Positions 11,300 to 24,539 of a stretch of 64,000 bases of DNA are shown here, piece by piece (position 1 is the first letter of the stretch; every line of letters starts with the position of its first letter). The DNA comes from Anagrus nilaparvatae (Eukaryota; Arthropoda; Insecta; Hymenoptera; Mymaridae): NCBI GenBank assembly GCA_022575985.1, contig JAKSXM010000107.1:4960001-5024000 (forward strand), given 5' to 3'. The notes beneath the pieces were generated by a model. It was not told the DNA's origin. It was given only the letters and a program-made list of their open reading frames with translations, and made no database searches. Made by a program: the position numbers and the translations under genes.

Positions 11300-13270
11300 A
11301 TTTATAGGGATGTGAATGAAAGATTATTATTTTTTTTTCATGGATAATTTGTTGAAGATCCTATGCGCGTGGTGCTGCTCGTAGTGGCAAATACCGGCGA
11401 TCGAGTTTACTAGGGCTTTGTTACTTATACACTTTAAAATTTAAATAAAATTAAAAAAGTAAAGAAATAACATTTTCCTTATTCACTAAAAAAAATAGCC
11501 GTTTGCTCATCCAAATGTCATAAAACATAAAGAAAAGTTTTTAAAAAAATTTTATCCGTTTGCGATTACTTGTTGCTACGGTACCATAAAACTAAAGAAA
11601 AAATTTAGTTTTTAATGTAATTTTCAGTTGTTTAAGCGAAGAAAAAACAACTATGTGCCACAACCGGATTTCACTTGGCTATAACTAGATTTTTTTAAGT
11701 TTGGAGTCATTTGGAATTTCCATGTAAGAAGAGACGTACATAAATTCTATTCCATAATTGGCTCTAATTTTATCGTATTTGGTTACATTCCTGTTCAAAA
11801 CGAATAGATCTTTAAAAATTTATCAAAGTTTTTCTTAACTCACACGGGTGTTTTTAGGTTCCCGACGAATTGTTCTGAGATCTCTGGAGATTTCTAAACT
11901 TTTTTATAATTATTTCAAATGATTGAAGCTTATTATGTTAAAAATGCTTATAAATAGCTTCAACAGGCCCACATTATTCATAAAACATGTAAAAAAAAAT
12001 TCAAGCTGTATTTGTACATAGCTAAAACATCAAAATTTGCCTTTTAATGAAATGAAAATCTGTAAAAATATTATTTTTTTCTATATTTATTACGAAAATT
12101 GAAGCTAAACTTAGGTTTCTGACAAAAGATTCTCAAAAAGCGAATTATTCATGTTATTTTCTTTGTTCGCAGACCAATAAAACTTATGTTTTTTGTAGCT
12201 CAAAAAGCACACTCAATAAAATCATAAATTGCTTATGAAAAATAGCCTACTTTGAACTACTATTTTTTAGTTTTTATTAAGTATACCACCCAACAATTAC
12301 TGAACACACTTTAAATGAACAAGTCTTTTCTAGTATATGATTTCTAAAATTTTTCAAATTTTAGAATATTTTCGTTCGATGAGTGTGAATATGAAGTCAA
12401 TGTTAACTGAAAATGGTTTAGTTTCCCACAATAGGCATTTTCACTATATGTTTTACGTGTTCTTCAAGATTTTGACAGGTTACTTGTGCTTAGTATATCC
12501 TCATAATGAATGTTCTTACAATATAGCTATTTATTAAACAAGGGATAAAATATTGGTTTTGGCGTTGCATGCAAAAGTCGAACCCCATATTTTATCCCAT
12601 GTTCTAAAACATAGTTTTACATATAATGGGCAAAAAAGCCGTCTCCCTAGGGCGGAAAATAGGCTTTTTTTGCCCTAGATATGTAAACTTCATTTTTGGT
12701 CTAAATAGGAAGCGACGCCATGATTCTTATATGAAATAATATAGGAACTTCCTAGTCAGACCATGTCTTTTTAGTGATCCTTTTAATTCTTGTCACAGCT
12801 GCTCACAGAGTATGATATCAGATTCTACTTTAAATGATCCAATTACTAACAAAAATAAACGTCTATGAAAACACAAAAAATAACCTAATGTCGGTTATTA
12901 TGGGCAACTCGGTCATCTCAGGTAAAAACTGATATCATACTTGCGTTCAACGATCCGCAAAACGTAAGCAATTCATAAAAATTTTGAATACCCACAAAAA
13001 GTAACCTAAAACTTCTCATTGTGGCAACTGTGCCATTTTCGATTAGAAAAGGATTTCATATTAATACAAAAAATATAAAAACTAGTTGGAAAATTTTATT
13101 ATCATAAGCAAGTTAAACGAAATAATTAAAAGAAAATTGAGTAAAAAAAAATGATATTGAAAAGAAGTTTGTTAACTCGCTAATACAAATCTAAAATAAA
13201 AGAAAAAATGTTAACTTCTTGGGAAATTCATTAGCTTCAATTTGACTAAGATAGTAGACAAATCATCTAT
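11300..13270. other. Intergenic, no gene seen; MITE A copy 3 and diverged tandem units
   Basis: 12,523-12,686 is the cleanest MITE A copy. Between 12,740 and 13,075 two diverged ~140 bp units each contain 'gataTCA.a' and 'taacctaa...ttat(t)gtgg(g)caact'. Nothing coding is supported. Confidence 0.5.
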
Positions 13271-13274
13271 TATA

Positions 13275-14612
13275 CACTGTAAAAATTTTTTGTGATTTTA
13301 AAAAAATTTACATAGTATAAGTTTTGTAAAAATACTAAGCGCTTGTAAAATCACAAACGTTATTGAAAAATACAATTTTTTTGTGATTTCCTATAGATTT
13401 TGTAAAATTACAAAATTTTTTGTGATTTTAAAAAAATTTGTTTTGTTTAAATACAAAGCGCTTGTGAAATCACAAATGTTATTGAAAAATAAAATTTCTT
13501 TGTGATTCCCTAAAGATTTTGTAAACTTACAAGCCTTATACTCAAATTAAAAAAGAGATGAGAAATCAAATTCCCGCACTTAGTTCTTTCAAAACCAAAA
13601 TTTTAAAGACAAAAAAATTTTGTGCCCAGTAATGGTCGATATATAAATATAATTTTCTTCCTAGCGGGCCGAAAACACTTTTTTCGCCCCGCAACGAGAT
13701 CGAAAAAAACGCGTTTTCACCCCACTGAGAAAGAAAAATTTCGTTTTGTCCATGGGAACAAAAAAAAAATACCCCAGATCGCAGTTTACCAATTAACGTG
13801 CGATCTGGGCCATTCTTTTTTTTTGCTCCCTTGGTTAAAAATGTACTATTTTTTTCCATAATTTTACTATGAAAAATGAGCTATCAATGCAATAAAATTC
13901 TTAAGTATAATATGAATCTTGGCCAGAAAAATCAAAAATGGCTCAAATTGCACTTAAATTACCTACCGAGGAAAAATCGCATTTATTTTTCATGATCAAT
14001 GGATTTTAATTCGCGAGAGGTAATAATTTTATTTTTTTTATTTTAAAATAATAATTAGATTATTTTTAGTTTATAAAAATCAAATGCTTAAAAATAATAT
14101 TAAAATTTACGAAAAAAAAACATGATAAATCAAACGAAGCATGACACCCGCAATTTAAAAATATATTGTCAAACCTTCTTTAGCATAATGGTAAATCGTG
14201 AAGCTGGTAACCTGAACTTCGAGAGTTCGATCCTGAGTCAAGGCAAATAAAATAAAAAAAAAAAAATAAATTAAAAAAAACTTTTATAGAATAAAATTTA
14301 ATCTTAATATCCAGGATGTTTACTTTAAATTAAAATAATAAAAAAATATATGTGATTAAAAATTATAGAAATTCTATGAGTATAAAAATAATTTAGATAA
14401 TAAATAAAAAAAAATTTTTTTAATATTTTTTTTTAAAATGTGATTTTACAAAAATTTTGTATATTAAAATCACACAATTACTTTTGTGAAAATACAAAAT
14501 GATGTTTGTGATTTTACAAATCTATTGTTTTGTAACTTTTACAAAACTTTTGCTCATGAAATTTATTTCCATTACATTTTTTGTGATTTCACAATAAAAA
14601 ATTTTTACAGTG
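13275..14612. mobile_element. TA-flanked non-autonomous DNA transposon, copy L
   Basis: Ends CACTGTAAAAATTTTT...AAAAATTTTTACAGTG, flanked by TA on both sides. The terminal ~125 bp is tandemly duplicated at the left end (13,280 and 13,400). A tRNA-like segment lies at 14,170-14,245. An inverted relative sits at 14,907-16,154. Confidence 0.7.
14165..14248 (+). ncRNA. Degraded tRNA-like segment inside transposon
   Basis: TTTAGCATAATGGTAAAT resembles a D-arm and GAGAGTTCGATCCTGAGTCAAGG resembles a T-arm and acceptor 3' strand, but the acceptor and T-stems do not pair well. The mirror copy at 15,277-15,345 is worse. I read this as a tRNA-derived (SINE-like) module, not a functional tRNA. Confidence 0.35.
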
Positions 14613-14906
14613 TACCTTTAACGAGACCTTCAGTTTACTACATATCTTAACTATTTTCAAATTTCAAGTTATAACTCTTTAAAGATAGTGGTTTTTGATA
14701 TTTTATAAAAAATTTCAATTGGGATTCTAACATACATAATATTTTAAATTAAATAATCAGGGATTCTAACCTTTATTTGACAAATCTCAAAAACGATTTT
14801 ATGAAATATTGCAAGTATTTCTTGCCACTGACATATTTTTTAAAACCGCAAATTCTCGTTTAATCAACTTGCTTAACAGAAATTAATTGAATTATATTAT
14901 GGACTA

Positions 14907-16154
14907 CACTGTAAAAATTTTTTATTGTGAAATCACAAAAAATGTAATGGAAATAAATTTCATGAGCAAAAGTTTTGTAAAAGTTACAAAACAATAGATT
15001 TGTAAAATCACAAACATAAATTTGTATTTTCACAAAAGTAATTGTGTGATTTTAATATACAAAATTTTTGTAAAATCACATTTTAAAAAAAAATATTAAA
15101 AAAATTTTTTTTTATTTATTATCTTAATTATTTTTATACTTATGGAATTTCTATAATTTTTAATCACATATATTTTTTTATTATTTTTTAATTTAAAGTA
15201 AACATCCTGGATATTAAGATTAAATTTTATTCTATAAACTTTTTTTTTTATTTTTATTTTATTTGCCGCGACTCAGCCTGGAACTCTCTAACTTCAACTT
15301 ATCAACTTCACAACATACCATTAAGAGCTAAAGAAGGTTTGACAATATATTTTTAAATTGCGGGTGTCATGCTTCGTTTGATTTATCATATGTTTTTTTT
15401 TCGTAAATTTTAATATTATTTTTTAAAGCATTTGATTTTTATTAACTAAAAATAATCTAATTATTATTTAAAAATAAAAAAAATAAAATTATTACCTCTC
15501 GCGAATTAAAATCCATTGATCATGAAAAATGAATGCGATTTCGTCTCGGTAGGTAATTTAAGTGGAATTTGAGCCATTTTTTATTTTTCTGGCCAAGATT
15601 TATATTATACTTAAGAATTTTATTGAATTGATAGCCCATTTTTCATAGTAAAATTATGGAAAAAAAATTATATTTATATATCAACCATTACTGGGCATAA
15701 AATTTTTTTGTCTTCAAAATTTTGGTTTTGAAAGAACTAAGTGCGGGAATTTGATTTCTCATCTCTTTTTTAATTTGAGTATAAGGCTTGTTAGTTTACA
15801 AAATGTTTAGGGAATCACAAAGAAATTGTATTTTTCAATAACATTTGTGATTTTACAAGTGCTTAATATTTTTACAAAACTTATACTATGTGTAGGGTTC
15901 ATTGAAAAAGAGGAATTCACTCCTTTCCTCATAGTCGTTTCGCCCCACCACCACCCTAGGGCATCATCAGATATGTTCGGGTGGTGGCTCCATATGACGA
16001 CTACACTCTAACGCCTCCTTATTTCTCCTTATATATGAACCGAAGCCCTCTTCTTCCACTTGCGAGAAACTGTAGCCATCTAACGCCTTCACAGGAACCA
16101 CCACCAATCCCACATATGTAAATTTTTTTAAAATCACAAAAAATTTTTACAGTG
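14907..16154. mobile_element. TA-flanked non-autonomous DNA transposon, copy R (inverted)
   Basis: The same CACTGTAAAAATTTTT termini and TA flanks as copy L, in opposite orientation, so the pair forms a 2.9 kb inverted array with a ~290 bp spacer. It is interrupted near its right end by a ~220 bp GC-richer insertion. Confidence 0.7.
15893..16114. mobile_element. Nested insertion in copy R
   Basis: Comparison with copy L shows an extra block starting gtagggttcattg and ending accaatcccaca between ACTATGT and AAATTTTT. TATGT is present on both sides, a candidate 5 bp target duplication. The block is clearly richer in G+C than its surroundings and contains the heptamer CCACCAC several times. Confidence 0.5.
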
Positions 16155-16159
16155 TATAA

Positions 16160-17405
16160 ATAAAAAAATAATAAAAAAAATAATTATCTACATTAGAATA
16201 AATAAATTATTATCTTTGAAATAAAACTATTTTTCTACAAAAATGAATTTAATTAAGTTTTCGATAATTTAAAATTTTGTAAACAAATTAATTTATTAAA
16301 ATAATTTCTGTCACTCTGGTATGTTAAATTAAAAAAGGGGAGACTGTTTAAAATCTTCCACGTACAACAGAGAAAGAGACAGAGTTGCTTGAATAAAATT
16401 AATTTGTTCAGTATTCGTCTGAGATAAATTTTTAGAAATATAAATTTTGGTTCTAAAATTAACTTAATTTACAAAAACAAATCGACAGATAGATAAGCTG
16501 TTTGGAGTTAAATACTTAATTCAATAAAATGCTAATTAATCAATATAATTTATAAAAATATATCTTATTTTAAAATGATATTTCTATGAATATTTCATCG
16601 ATAAAATTTTATGCGTGGCTGGCATAAACATGATGAAAAAAACTCAGTTTAAAAAATGAAAGCAATCTAATTGATCGTTGTTGAGATATTGTGCCACAAG
16701 GTGTCGATTTTCGTATCCTATAAGGTAGAGCTTCGCTCTATAATTAATTATTAATTTATTAACATTTTATTAATGCAATACTAAATGATAGTAACGTGTA
16801 CTGACTGCAAGTAAAATTAACATGAGCATCAATAAAATGCAGATGTTTCTCGTAAGAGAAAAGTGTTTTTACTATTATATAAGCCATGAATTACAATTTT
16901 TGGTTTATATTGGGTTATCTAAGATAGCAAGCTAAAATCTTCTTACTGATAATGTCTCACCTACCTTGTGGAGACCAAATATAATAAATAAGTCCTCTGT
17001 TAACGTCTAATAATATATATGTAAAAAAAATTGTTTAATTATATTTGTCTGGAATGGTCGTTTTTTTTATTTTATAATGCAAAAAATTTTCATAAATTTA
17101 GTATCCAATCCGCAAAATCTGCAAGAAAAACGAATTTTCTAAAATCTAAAATTAGTACTTCTTTACAAAAAAATTAGTTTCTAGATCAAAAAAGAATAAA
17201 AACAATTGTGTTTTTCGTATTTTTTGTGGAAAAAATTTTAAGACAAAAATTTTCAAAAATTAAATATCAGATCCAAGATATAGAGTAAAAGCGATATTTC
17301 TAAAAATTAGTACATTCCTGATTGTATATCTGAAAAGTAGCTTTGAAAATTTCATGCTTTTAAAATGTTAATCGTTTTATACTTCTCAATATTTTTTCTC
17401 TCCCT
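16160..17405. other. Intergenic, no gene seen
   Basis: AT-rich sequence with one short perfect hairpin (TAGAGC-TTC-GCTCTA near 16,726) and a diverged dispersed repeat at 17,080-17,345. No coding potential is supported. Confidence 0.5.
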
Positions 17406-17414
17406 TTAGTAGTA

Positions 17415-19035
17415 GGGCGAAGAGGGGGGTTTTCGCCATCTTAAGAAAATCGGTACCTTTAAAATGATTTTTTTATTTATTTTTAAACTTATATGAGAGT
17501 AAAAATTGTTTCATTAGCTAAAATGATGACAATTATTGATGAATAAAAAGGTTTTAGCGATTTCCAAATATTATTTAATTTTTAATTAGAGTTTTATTTT
17601 CGGAAAGCTCAAAACGCAGGGTTTTCGCCAGCAAGTATAGGTATTTCGCCATATAATGATGCGTTTTTCGCCGCTTTATTTTTCATTAGCTCTATAATGC
17701 ATTTTTATTAATAGTAATAGTGTATATAAATATTATACACGAAACTTTTATACAAATTACCGTAGAAATTCATATTTTATTGATATAGGTATACACCTAT
17801 ACTTACTCCTTTTCTCCTTTTTTTTATTTTATAAAAATATTTATACCTATTTACACAATAAGAAAAGTGAAAAACAAATTAACTGTAAACTTCTATAATC
17901 ATGTATTATTTATCTAAATTTGCTTTTTAATTTAAATTATAGGTAATAGTTGATAGAATATTTTTAAAAACTCAAGAAAACAAAATAGTTGCCATGTAAG
18001 CTATGTCAATGACCTCTATTTTCAGTTCGCACGCGGACCAGGTCTTATAAACACACACGTTTATTTACCTGTTTATTTATTTGCTATTTAAAAGTAAAAA
18101 ATAGATTAATTTTATGAAATAAGTGTTATAATTTAATTTTTAATATTAGAATAATGTTTTTTTTCAATTAAAAAGCGTGCGTACCTATTTTTTATAAAAG
18201 TCATAAAATTATTGTGTTGAAATGAAAGTAATACATAAGTATATTAAAATAACGTGTATTCATATGTGTAAATTTAGTTAATATTTTAATAATTCTTGTA
18301 AAATTTAGTATAAATGAAGAAATTATGACAATTTTAGTGTTTTATAATTAAATAAATATCGTTTAAATAAAAAAAAAGTGTAAAATATCCAAAATACCTA
18401 TGTATGTAAAAAAGGTGAATTTAAATAATTTTGCAATAAATAAGTGAATAAAACCTTTTCCCTTTATTTGTTGAAGTATTACAATGTAGTTAAAAAAATT
18501 TTTAGTGTTAGACATAGTGTTGTTATTAATTTAAAGCTCAATTTAAGCAAACAGTAAGGTTATATATGGCGAAAACTAAAATTCCATATCATTAGTTTTC
18601 GCCACCCCATGACGAAAACCAAATAATTGAGTATATTAAGTTTGCAGTTTCCGCCAGCAATAATTAAAAGGATAATTAATTAAAAATTAATTTTTTTTTT
18701 TAAATTTTGATATTCAAAGTGTAATTTATCTACTAAGAGCAATAAAACAGTTTCGGGATAGATTTTATATTTAAAATTTTCATTTATACCTACTATGATT
18801 TCTTATTGATTTTCATTAGAATTGTATGCAATAGAAACAAGTATATTTAAAAAGCATAATTTATTTTATAAATAATTGAATTTTTTAAAATAACTTGAAC
18901 TCCGCATTTACAACCCTTACTAGAATGAATTTTTAAATAATTTGCAACGGGAAACATCAACCTTTCTTAGCTATTGATAGAAAATATAACGAGTGGCGAA
19001 AAACGCATTCCTGGCGAAAACCCCCCTCTCCACCC
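17415..19035. mobile_element. TA-flanked element with repeated TTTTCGCC motifs
   Basis: The termini GGGCGAAGAGGGGGGTTTTC and its inverted partner (..GAAAACCCCCCTCTCCACCC) are flanked by TA. Subterminal TTTCGCC/GGCGAAA boxes recur in both orientations at both ends (17,437; 17,630; 17,650; 17,668; 18,569; 18,596; 18,992; 19,014). No transposase ORF is visible, so it is probably non-autonomous. Confidence 0.65.
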
Positions 19036-19039
19036 TAAT

Positions 19040-19860
19040 AACTTTTTATTTATTACAAAAAAATTGTATTTATATGGAAAAATACTTTTTTGTGAACATT
19101 ATGTAATTTTAATAACAGGAAGTTTCCTTTGTATACTTTTAATAAAAATAAAAAAAAAATGATAATTTTTGATGAGATATCAGAATGAATGAATCATTCG
19201 CTTGTAAAAATATGTTATGTATATCCATAGGAGGTGGGAAGGGAGAAAATTAAAAATATTAAAATTGAAATAACTCAAAATATCTTTATTAAATGGGAAA
19301 AATTTGGTCTTTTAGGAAAAACGCTTTAGTTTAAATTATTTTTTGGCTATCCATATATCTGAATCAGTTATTCATGCTAAAATAATCCTTAAAAGTTAAA
19401 TTACGAGATTTTTAAAATTAATAAAAAGTATTCGAAAAACTTACTGAATTGTCTATTTTAACCAATTACTAAAAATTTTTAAAAAAATTATGCTATCGTC
19501 AGAAAATTATAAAACGCTCAGATGGTTTAAAAGTTATAAAAATTTTAAAAAAATATAAAAACAGTTTTGAAAACATATATCCCGGTGATAAAAAATGATC
19601 TTTTGTTGTTAGATTTTTTTTCTCGCTTGTTTTTTTTTGAGAAGAAAGTGACATCATTCAATACTATCGGTAGAAAAAAGATACGAACCTCAAGTTTTTT
19701 ATTAACATCTTCCCCAAAAATAAATATGATTTAATGAAATAAAATTTTTTTTTAAATTTAACTATATTTTTATTATAGTAATAATAAAAAAATTTTTATT
19801 ATTGCTCGTTAATTCAAATCTCAAAGGAATTTAACGCAAGTATTTTAGAAGTGATTTTAT
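19040..19860. other. Intergenic, no gene seen
   Basis: AT-rich sequence with no ORF or repeat that I can name. Confidence 0.4.
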
Positions 19861-19861
19861 A

Positions 19862-21647
19862 GTCCAAGAAAGCAAGGTATAAACCCCCCATTAATTATTA
19901 AATAGGACACATTTTTTTTTAAAATGCTCGTAATAGCATATACTTTAAAAAACAGTCGAGGTTACATATCCAGCGATTAAGGATTTTCGGAAAATCAAGG
20001 TCAAAGGTCAACATTTTCAGTTTTTTTACAATTTCTCTGAAACCGTTGATGATACAAAAAATTGTTTGAAATAAAAAAAAAAGCTTATAAAATTCCCCAT
20101 CCAAAAAGTCCTTACACGTCTTGATCAGAAAAATAGAACTTGAAAAAATTGAGCTCAAATATTTTGCCTGAAGCGCCTGGACTATACATATATATACATA
20201 TACGGAAAACTCAGGCGCTTTCTACAATAGCCACATACACCAATATATGTATATGTATGGATAGACATATTTGTGTATGGCCAACCTAATTTATAAATCT
20301 GTTTTACCAGCAGGTAAAAAGTCTACAAAAATTAATGTAGAAAAATAGAGGGCGCAGTTATCTGAAGGTTGGCCATACACAAATATGTCTATCCATACAT
20401 ATACATATATTGGTGTATGTGGCTATTGTAGAACCTGCCTCAAAATCCAGCTCCGCGCGGGGATAAAGTTGAATTTTAACAGTAATATTGCTTTTTAATG
20501 AAAAAAAATGATGAAATGCAATAATTGTAACCTTCATACATGATAATCACGAGCTATTTTTTTTTTTTTTTAAATCGTCCATTTGGGCACCCGAAAACTG
20601 AAAATCGCTGAATTTTTTTTTTAAGTGAAAATAAATGGGTCATAAAATTAAAATTTTAAAAAAATTTTTGTTTAGCATGTTTTTAAATAAGGTTAAGAAC
20701 AAATAATCGAAAAAAAAATATATATATGTCTTATACGCCCATAGGGATTTTGAGACAAAAATTTGTCCAAAAATGAAAAATTAAAATTCTTTTCTAAATT
20801 GGCCTGTACCACGGAAATTTGCAAACCAAATAAAAAATTAATTGAACCATTGAAAAGAACGTTAAATTTTGGTTTAGAATCGATCTGTTAGGTGTTTTTT
20901 TTAAATTGTTTATTTAATGCAGAAAGTCAATAATCTTTAAAACAGCGCTTTTTTCATTTTTGGACAAATTTTTGTCTCAAAATCCCCATGGGCCTATAAG
21001 ACATATATATTTTTTTTTTCGATTATTTGTTCTTAACCTTATTTAAAAACATGCCAAACAAAAATTTTTTTAAACTTTTAATTTTATGAACCATTTATTT
21101 TCACTTAAAAAAAAAATTCAGCGATTTTCAGTTTTCGGGTGCCCAAATGGACAATTTAAAAAAAAAAAAAAAAATAGCTCGTGATTATCATGTATGAAGG
21201 TTACAATTATTGCATTTCATCATTTTTTTTCATTAAAAAGCAATATTATTGTTAAAATTCAACTTTTTCCCCGTGCGGAGCTGGATTTAGAGTTTTCCGT
21301 ATCTGTATATACATGTATAGTCCAGGCACTTCAGGCAAAATATTTGAGCTCAATTTTTTCAGGTTCTATTTTTCTGATCAAGACGTGTAAGGACTTTTTG
21401 GATGGGGAATTTTATAAGCTTTTTTTTTATTCTAAAAAATTTTTGTATCATCAACGGTTTGAGAGAAATTTAAAAAAAACTGAAAATGTTGACCTTTGAC
21501 CTTGATTTTCAGAAAATTCTTAAACGCTGGACATGTAACCTCGATTGTTTTTTAAAGTATACGCTATTACGAGCATTTAAAAAAAAAATTGTCCTATTTA
21601 ATAATTAATGGGGGGTTTGGGGTGTTTTTTGGATTCCTCTCTTGGAC
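19862..21647. mobile_element. Foldback element with GTCCAAGA ends
   Basis: The arms 19,862-20,210 plus 20,443-20,800 are inverted copies of 20,940-21,647. The ends GTCCAAGA...TCTTGGAC are flanked by TA. The left arm is interrupted by a second palindromic MITE at 20,214-20,438. No transposase is seen. Confidence 0.7.
20214..20438. mobile_element. Nested palindromic MITE
   Basis: Near-perfect ~70 bp inverted arms run from TTCTACAATAGCCACATACA through GTGTATGGCCAACCT and back. CTCA flanks both sides and is absent as a duplicate from the uninterrupted right arm of the host foldback. Confidence 0.7.
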
Positions 21648-21649
21648 TA

Positions 21650-24535
21650 TTATTGCAAAAATAAATAAAAAACAGACGATTTTTAGAATTTTTTTTTGCT
21701 CCATGACTTTAAACCCAAAAAAAGAGTTACAGGAATGATTCGAACTTGAAAAAAATTTAAGTGATAAATACACTTTACTTCTTGCCTTACTGTGCGTGAT
21801 TTAATTTTGAAAATTTAAATATTTCAATTCGAAAATTTCCTAAGGGCTTCAGAAAAGAGGACTTTCATCAGTAATGAATGGTCGGAATCATTTCAATTTT
21901 TTTGAATCGATACCTTATTGTTGGAAATTCGGACAGGTGCATTGTATTCATCTTTTTTTTTCACTGTTTTAAACAATATTCATGAATATTTCAAGCATCT
22001 TTGCTATTAATTTTTAAAAATAAGAAAAATAATATTCTTCGTGTTTCTTTATTCTTAATTTGGTTGTTCATGCTTTCGGTGTCTATACGACATCTGTTTA
22101 AGGAAAAAAAATAAACTTGCAAATTTGTGAAAAATTGCAATTTTTAATTACCATATGAAATATACCGATTAATCAGCCTAAAAACAACTTAGAATCGCAA
22201 AAGTTCGCCAAAAAATGGTCAATATAGAGGGTTAAAATCAAAAGGGTAAAGTTTTTTGTTTTGCTGATATTAGCGTCAATTTTTGACCAATTTTTACGAT
22301 TCAAATTGCTAATTAATCAGTCTTTCTAATAAAAAAAATTGGCAAATGGAAAATAAAACTCTTCGATCAATTTGCAAAAATGAAAAGAACATTTTAAGAT
22401 CGGATAGATTAAAGAAATATCCCATTGTGAAACAGTCAAGGTTGGAAAGATACATTTTTTTGAATCTCGCCCTGATCTCAGCGGTACCATGTAAAAATGT
22501 CTCATTTCTCAGCATCTGAAGGCAAAACGATAAAATCAACCGAAAACTCAATATTTCGGGTGAAAGTTCGCAACTAAAAAAAAAATCGTTATGTTGCTTA
22601 TCAGCATTGTAAATAACATGAAAAAAAGAATTTATAAATTAATTCAAAAAGAAAAACGATTAGTTACAACATTAGTAGGGGCTTATTTCAAATAAAATGT
22701 CTATGAAAATAGATAATAGATGCGGCACCGATTAAGAAGCCTGCAATTTTGGTCAAAAATTGCGATTTTGGCAGCAAATTGAAAATTAGTCATTTTGGAC
22801 CCAAAATGAGCATCCAGTTTACTTACTCTAACGAAGAAAATTTAAGATAAAAAATTAAAAAGATAAAATATTTGGCAAACAAATAATTATAAAGGGGAAA
22901 AAATTGGCCATATGGTTGATTGGCTATAATAATGAGAGAATCAGCGATAAAAAATTGCGGTTATGTAGCTCAAAAGGTGACTTCAATGCCAAAATAGTGT
23001 CTCAAACAGAATTGTTTGAATGAACCCATTAGCGCCGACGTGACCAATCTACAGTTGCTCGGATTTTCGCTTAGAAAACGGGTAAAAAAATGATTTTTTT
23101 TTTAAACTTAAAGTGGTTCTTTATTAAAAAAAAGACTTAAAGACTTGTTTTACAAGATTCTGAGGTTAGATTTTTAATATTATTGACCATTAATTAAATA
23201 AAGCAGCTCCAAAATGACAAAAAATCGATTATTGAAATTAAGTTTTATATTATAATTTTATTTTTAACACTTTAAGTTTCAAAAAAAATCATTTTTTTAC
23301 CCGTTTTTTAAGCAAAAATCTGAGTGTCTGTGGGTTGGTCGCACCGGTGCTAATGGATTAACCTGTGATAATACAGAAAATTTACCAAAAAATTCCATTC
23401 AAATCATTGTGCCCTGCGTTTCTATGCCTAGAAGCCTAGAAGGCCCATTGGAACAAACGGAGGTTATCAAGGATGTTTTATCATTAAGTCATTCTTAATT
23501 TGGTTTCCTAAAGGTAGTAGTTTCTTCTTATTAGGGAAAGAAAATGAAAGACTGACCGAAAATTCGACTCCTTTTTCGCAAACTCGTTAGCTTTTTGCAG
23601 AAGGGAACTAAATCAAATTTTTTTGCTAAAAAATCTTTATTGTTATATGCCTTTTCCAAGATGCAAAAAAAAAAAATTACCCCCAACCCCTATTATTCTT
23701 TTGCCTTTTTATTTACTAAAGGAAAATGTTAAAAAATACCTTTTTTATAACGCAAATGTTATGAAAAGATTGAGGAAAAAAATGTTAAAAATTTAAAAAA
23801 ATTTTTTTTTCTTATCGATTTTTATCTTCCGTAAAGGAGTCAGTAAAATATATAAAAGTTAAAATACTATAAAATATTTTCAAATACAAGATTAAAAAAT
23901 AAAAAACTTATATACTTGTAACTTATAAACTTATATCTTATATTAAAACTTATATTTTTTTCCAATTTTTTCTTACTCTTGGGATAGTTTTCAACCTAAT
24001 AAGTAGCTCAACCTAATATTCTTTTTTTGATACAGAATAAAATAAGCTCAATATTTAGTTAATTACTTTTAAAATATGGCATTTATTTGATCATTAGTTT
24101 CGAAATATTGCAAAAAACCCCATAAGAGGGTTAGTTTCTGCTGTGTTTTCTATTTTCTTCTCTATTTTCTAACCACATAGGAACCTAAATTCGGATTTAG
24201 TGACACAAAACCTACAGAAGACCTTTTTTAATTCTAATTATTGAATTCCGACACCCTTACACCGCATTATATGACTTGATTATAATATTAATTTAATAGT
24301 AAAGTGGATTGAGGTGTATTAGAGTTGAACGAAATTTTTGTTTTATAGATAAATTCTGAAAAAAGTACGTAATAACAAAGATTTCGAAAAAAAAATGTTG
24401 GTCGAGATGTATACAGCAAATAAATAAGCAGGTTGCAATAAAGGGATGGATTTTTGGTGTTCTTTTCGGTCAATCTTTGTTTATACATTAATATTGAATT
24501 CAATCTAATTAAAACTTTCGAAACCCCAAAATCCT
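21650..24535. other. Intergenic, no gene seen; one palindromic MITE
   Basis: 23,025-23,357 is a palindromic MITE (CCCATTAGCGCCGACGTGAC mirrored by GGTCGCACCGGTGCTAATGG). The rest is AT-rich, without supportable ORFs. Confidence 0.5.
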
Positions 24536-24539
24536 TCGT

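Noticed and set aside
13566..13861. Overlapping ORFs of 97 and 79 codons
   Set aside because: Both lie in the interior of a non-autonomous transposon and the mirrored copy at 15.6 kb does not preserve the frames.
16726..16741. TAGAGCTTCGCTCTA hairpin as a terminator or Helitron end
   Set aside because: No gene upstream and no CTRR downstream; a single short hairpin in AT-rich DNA is weak evidence.
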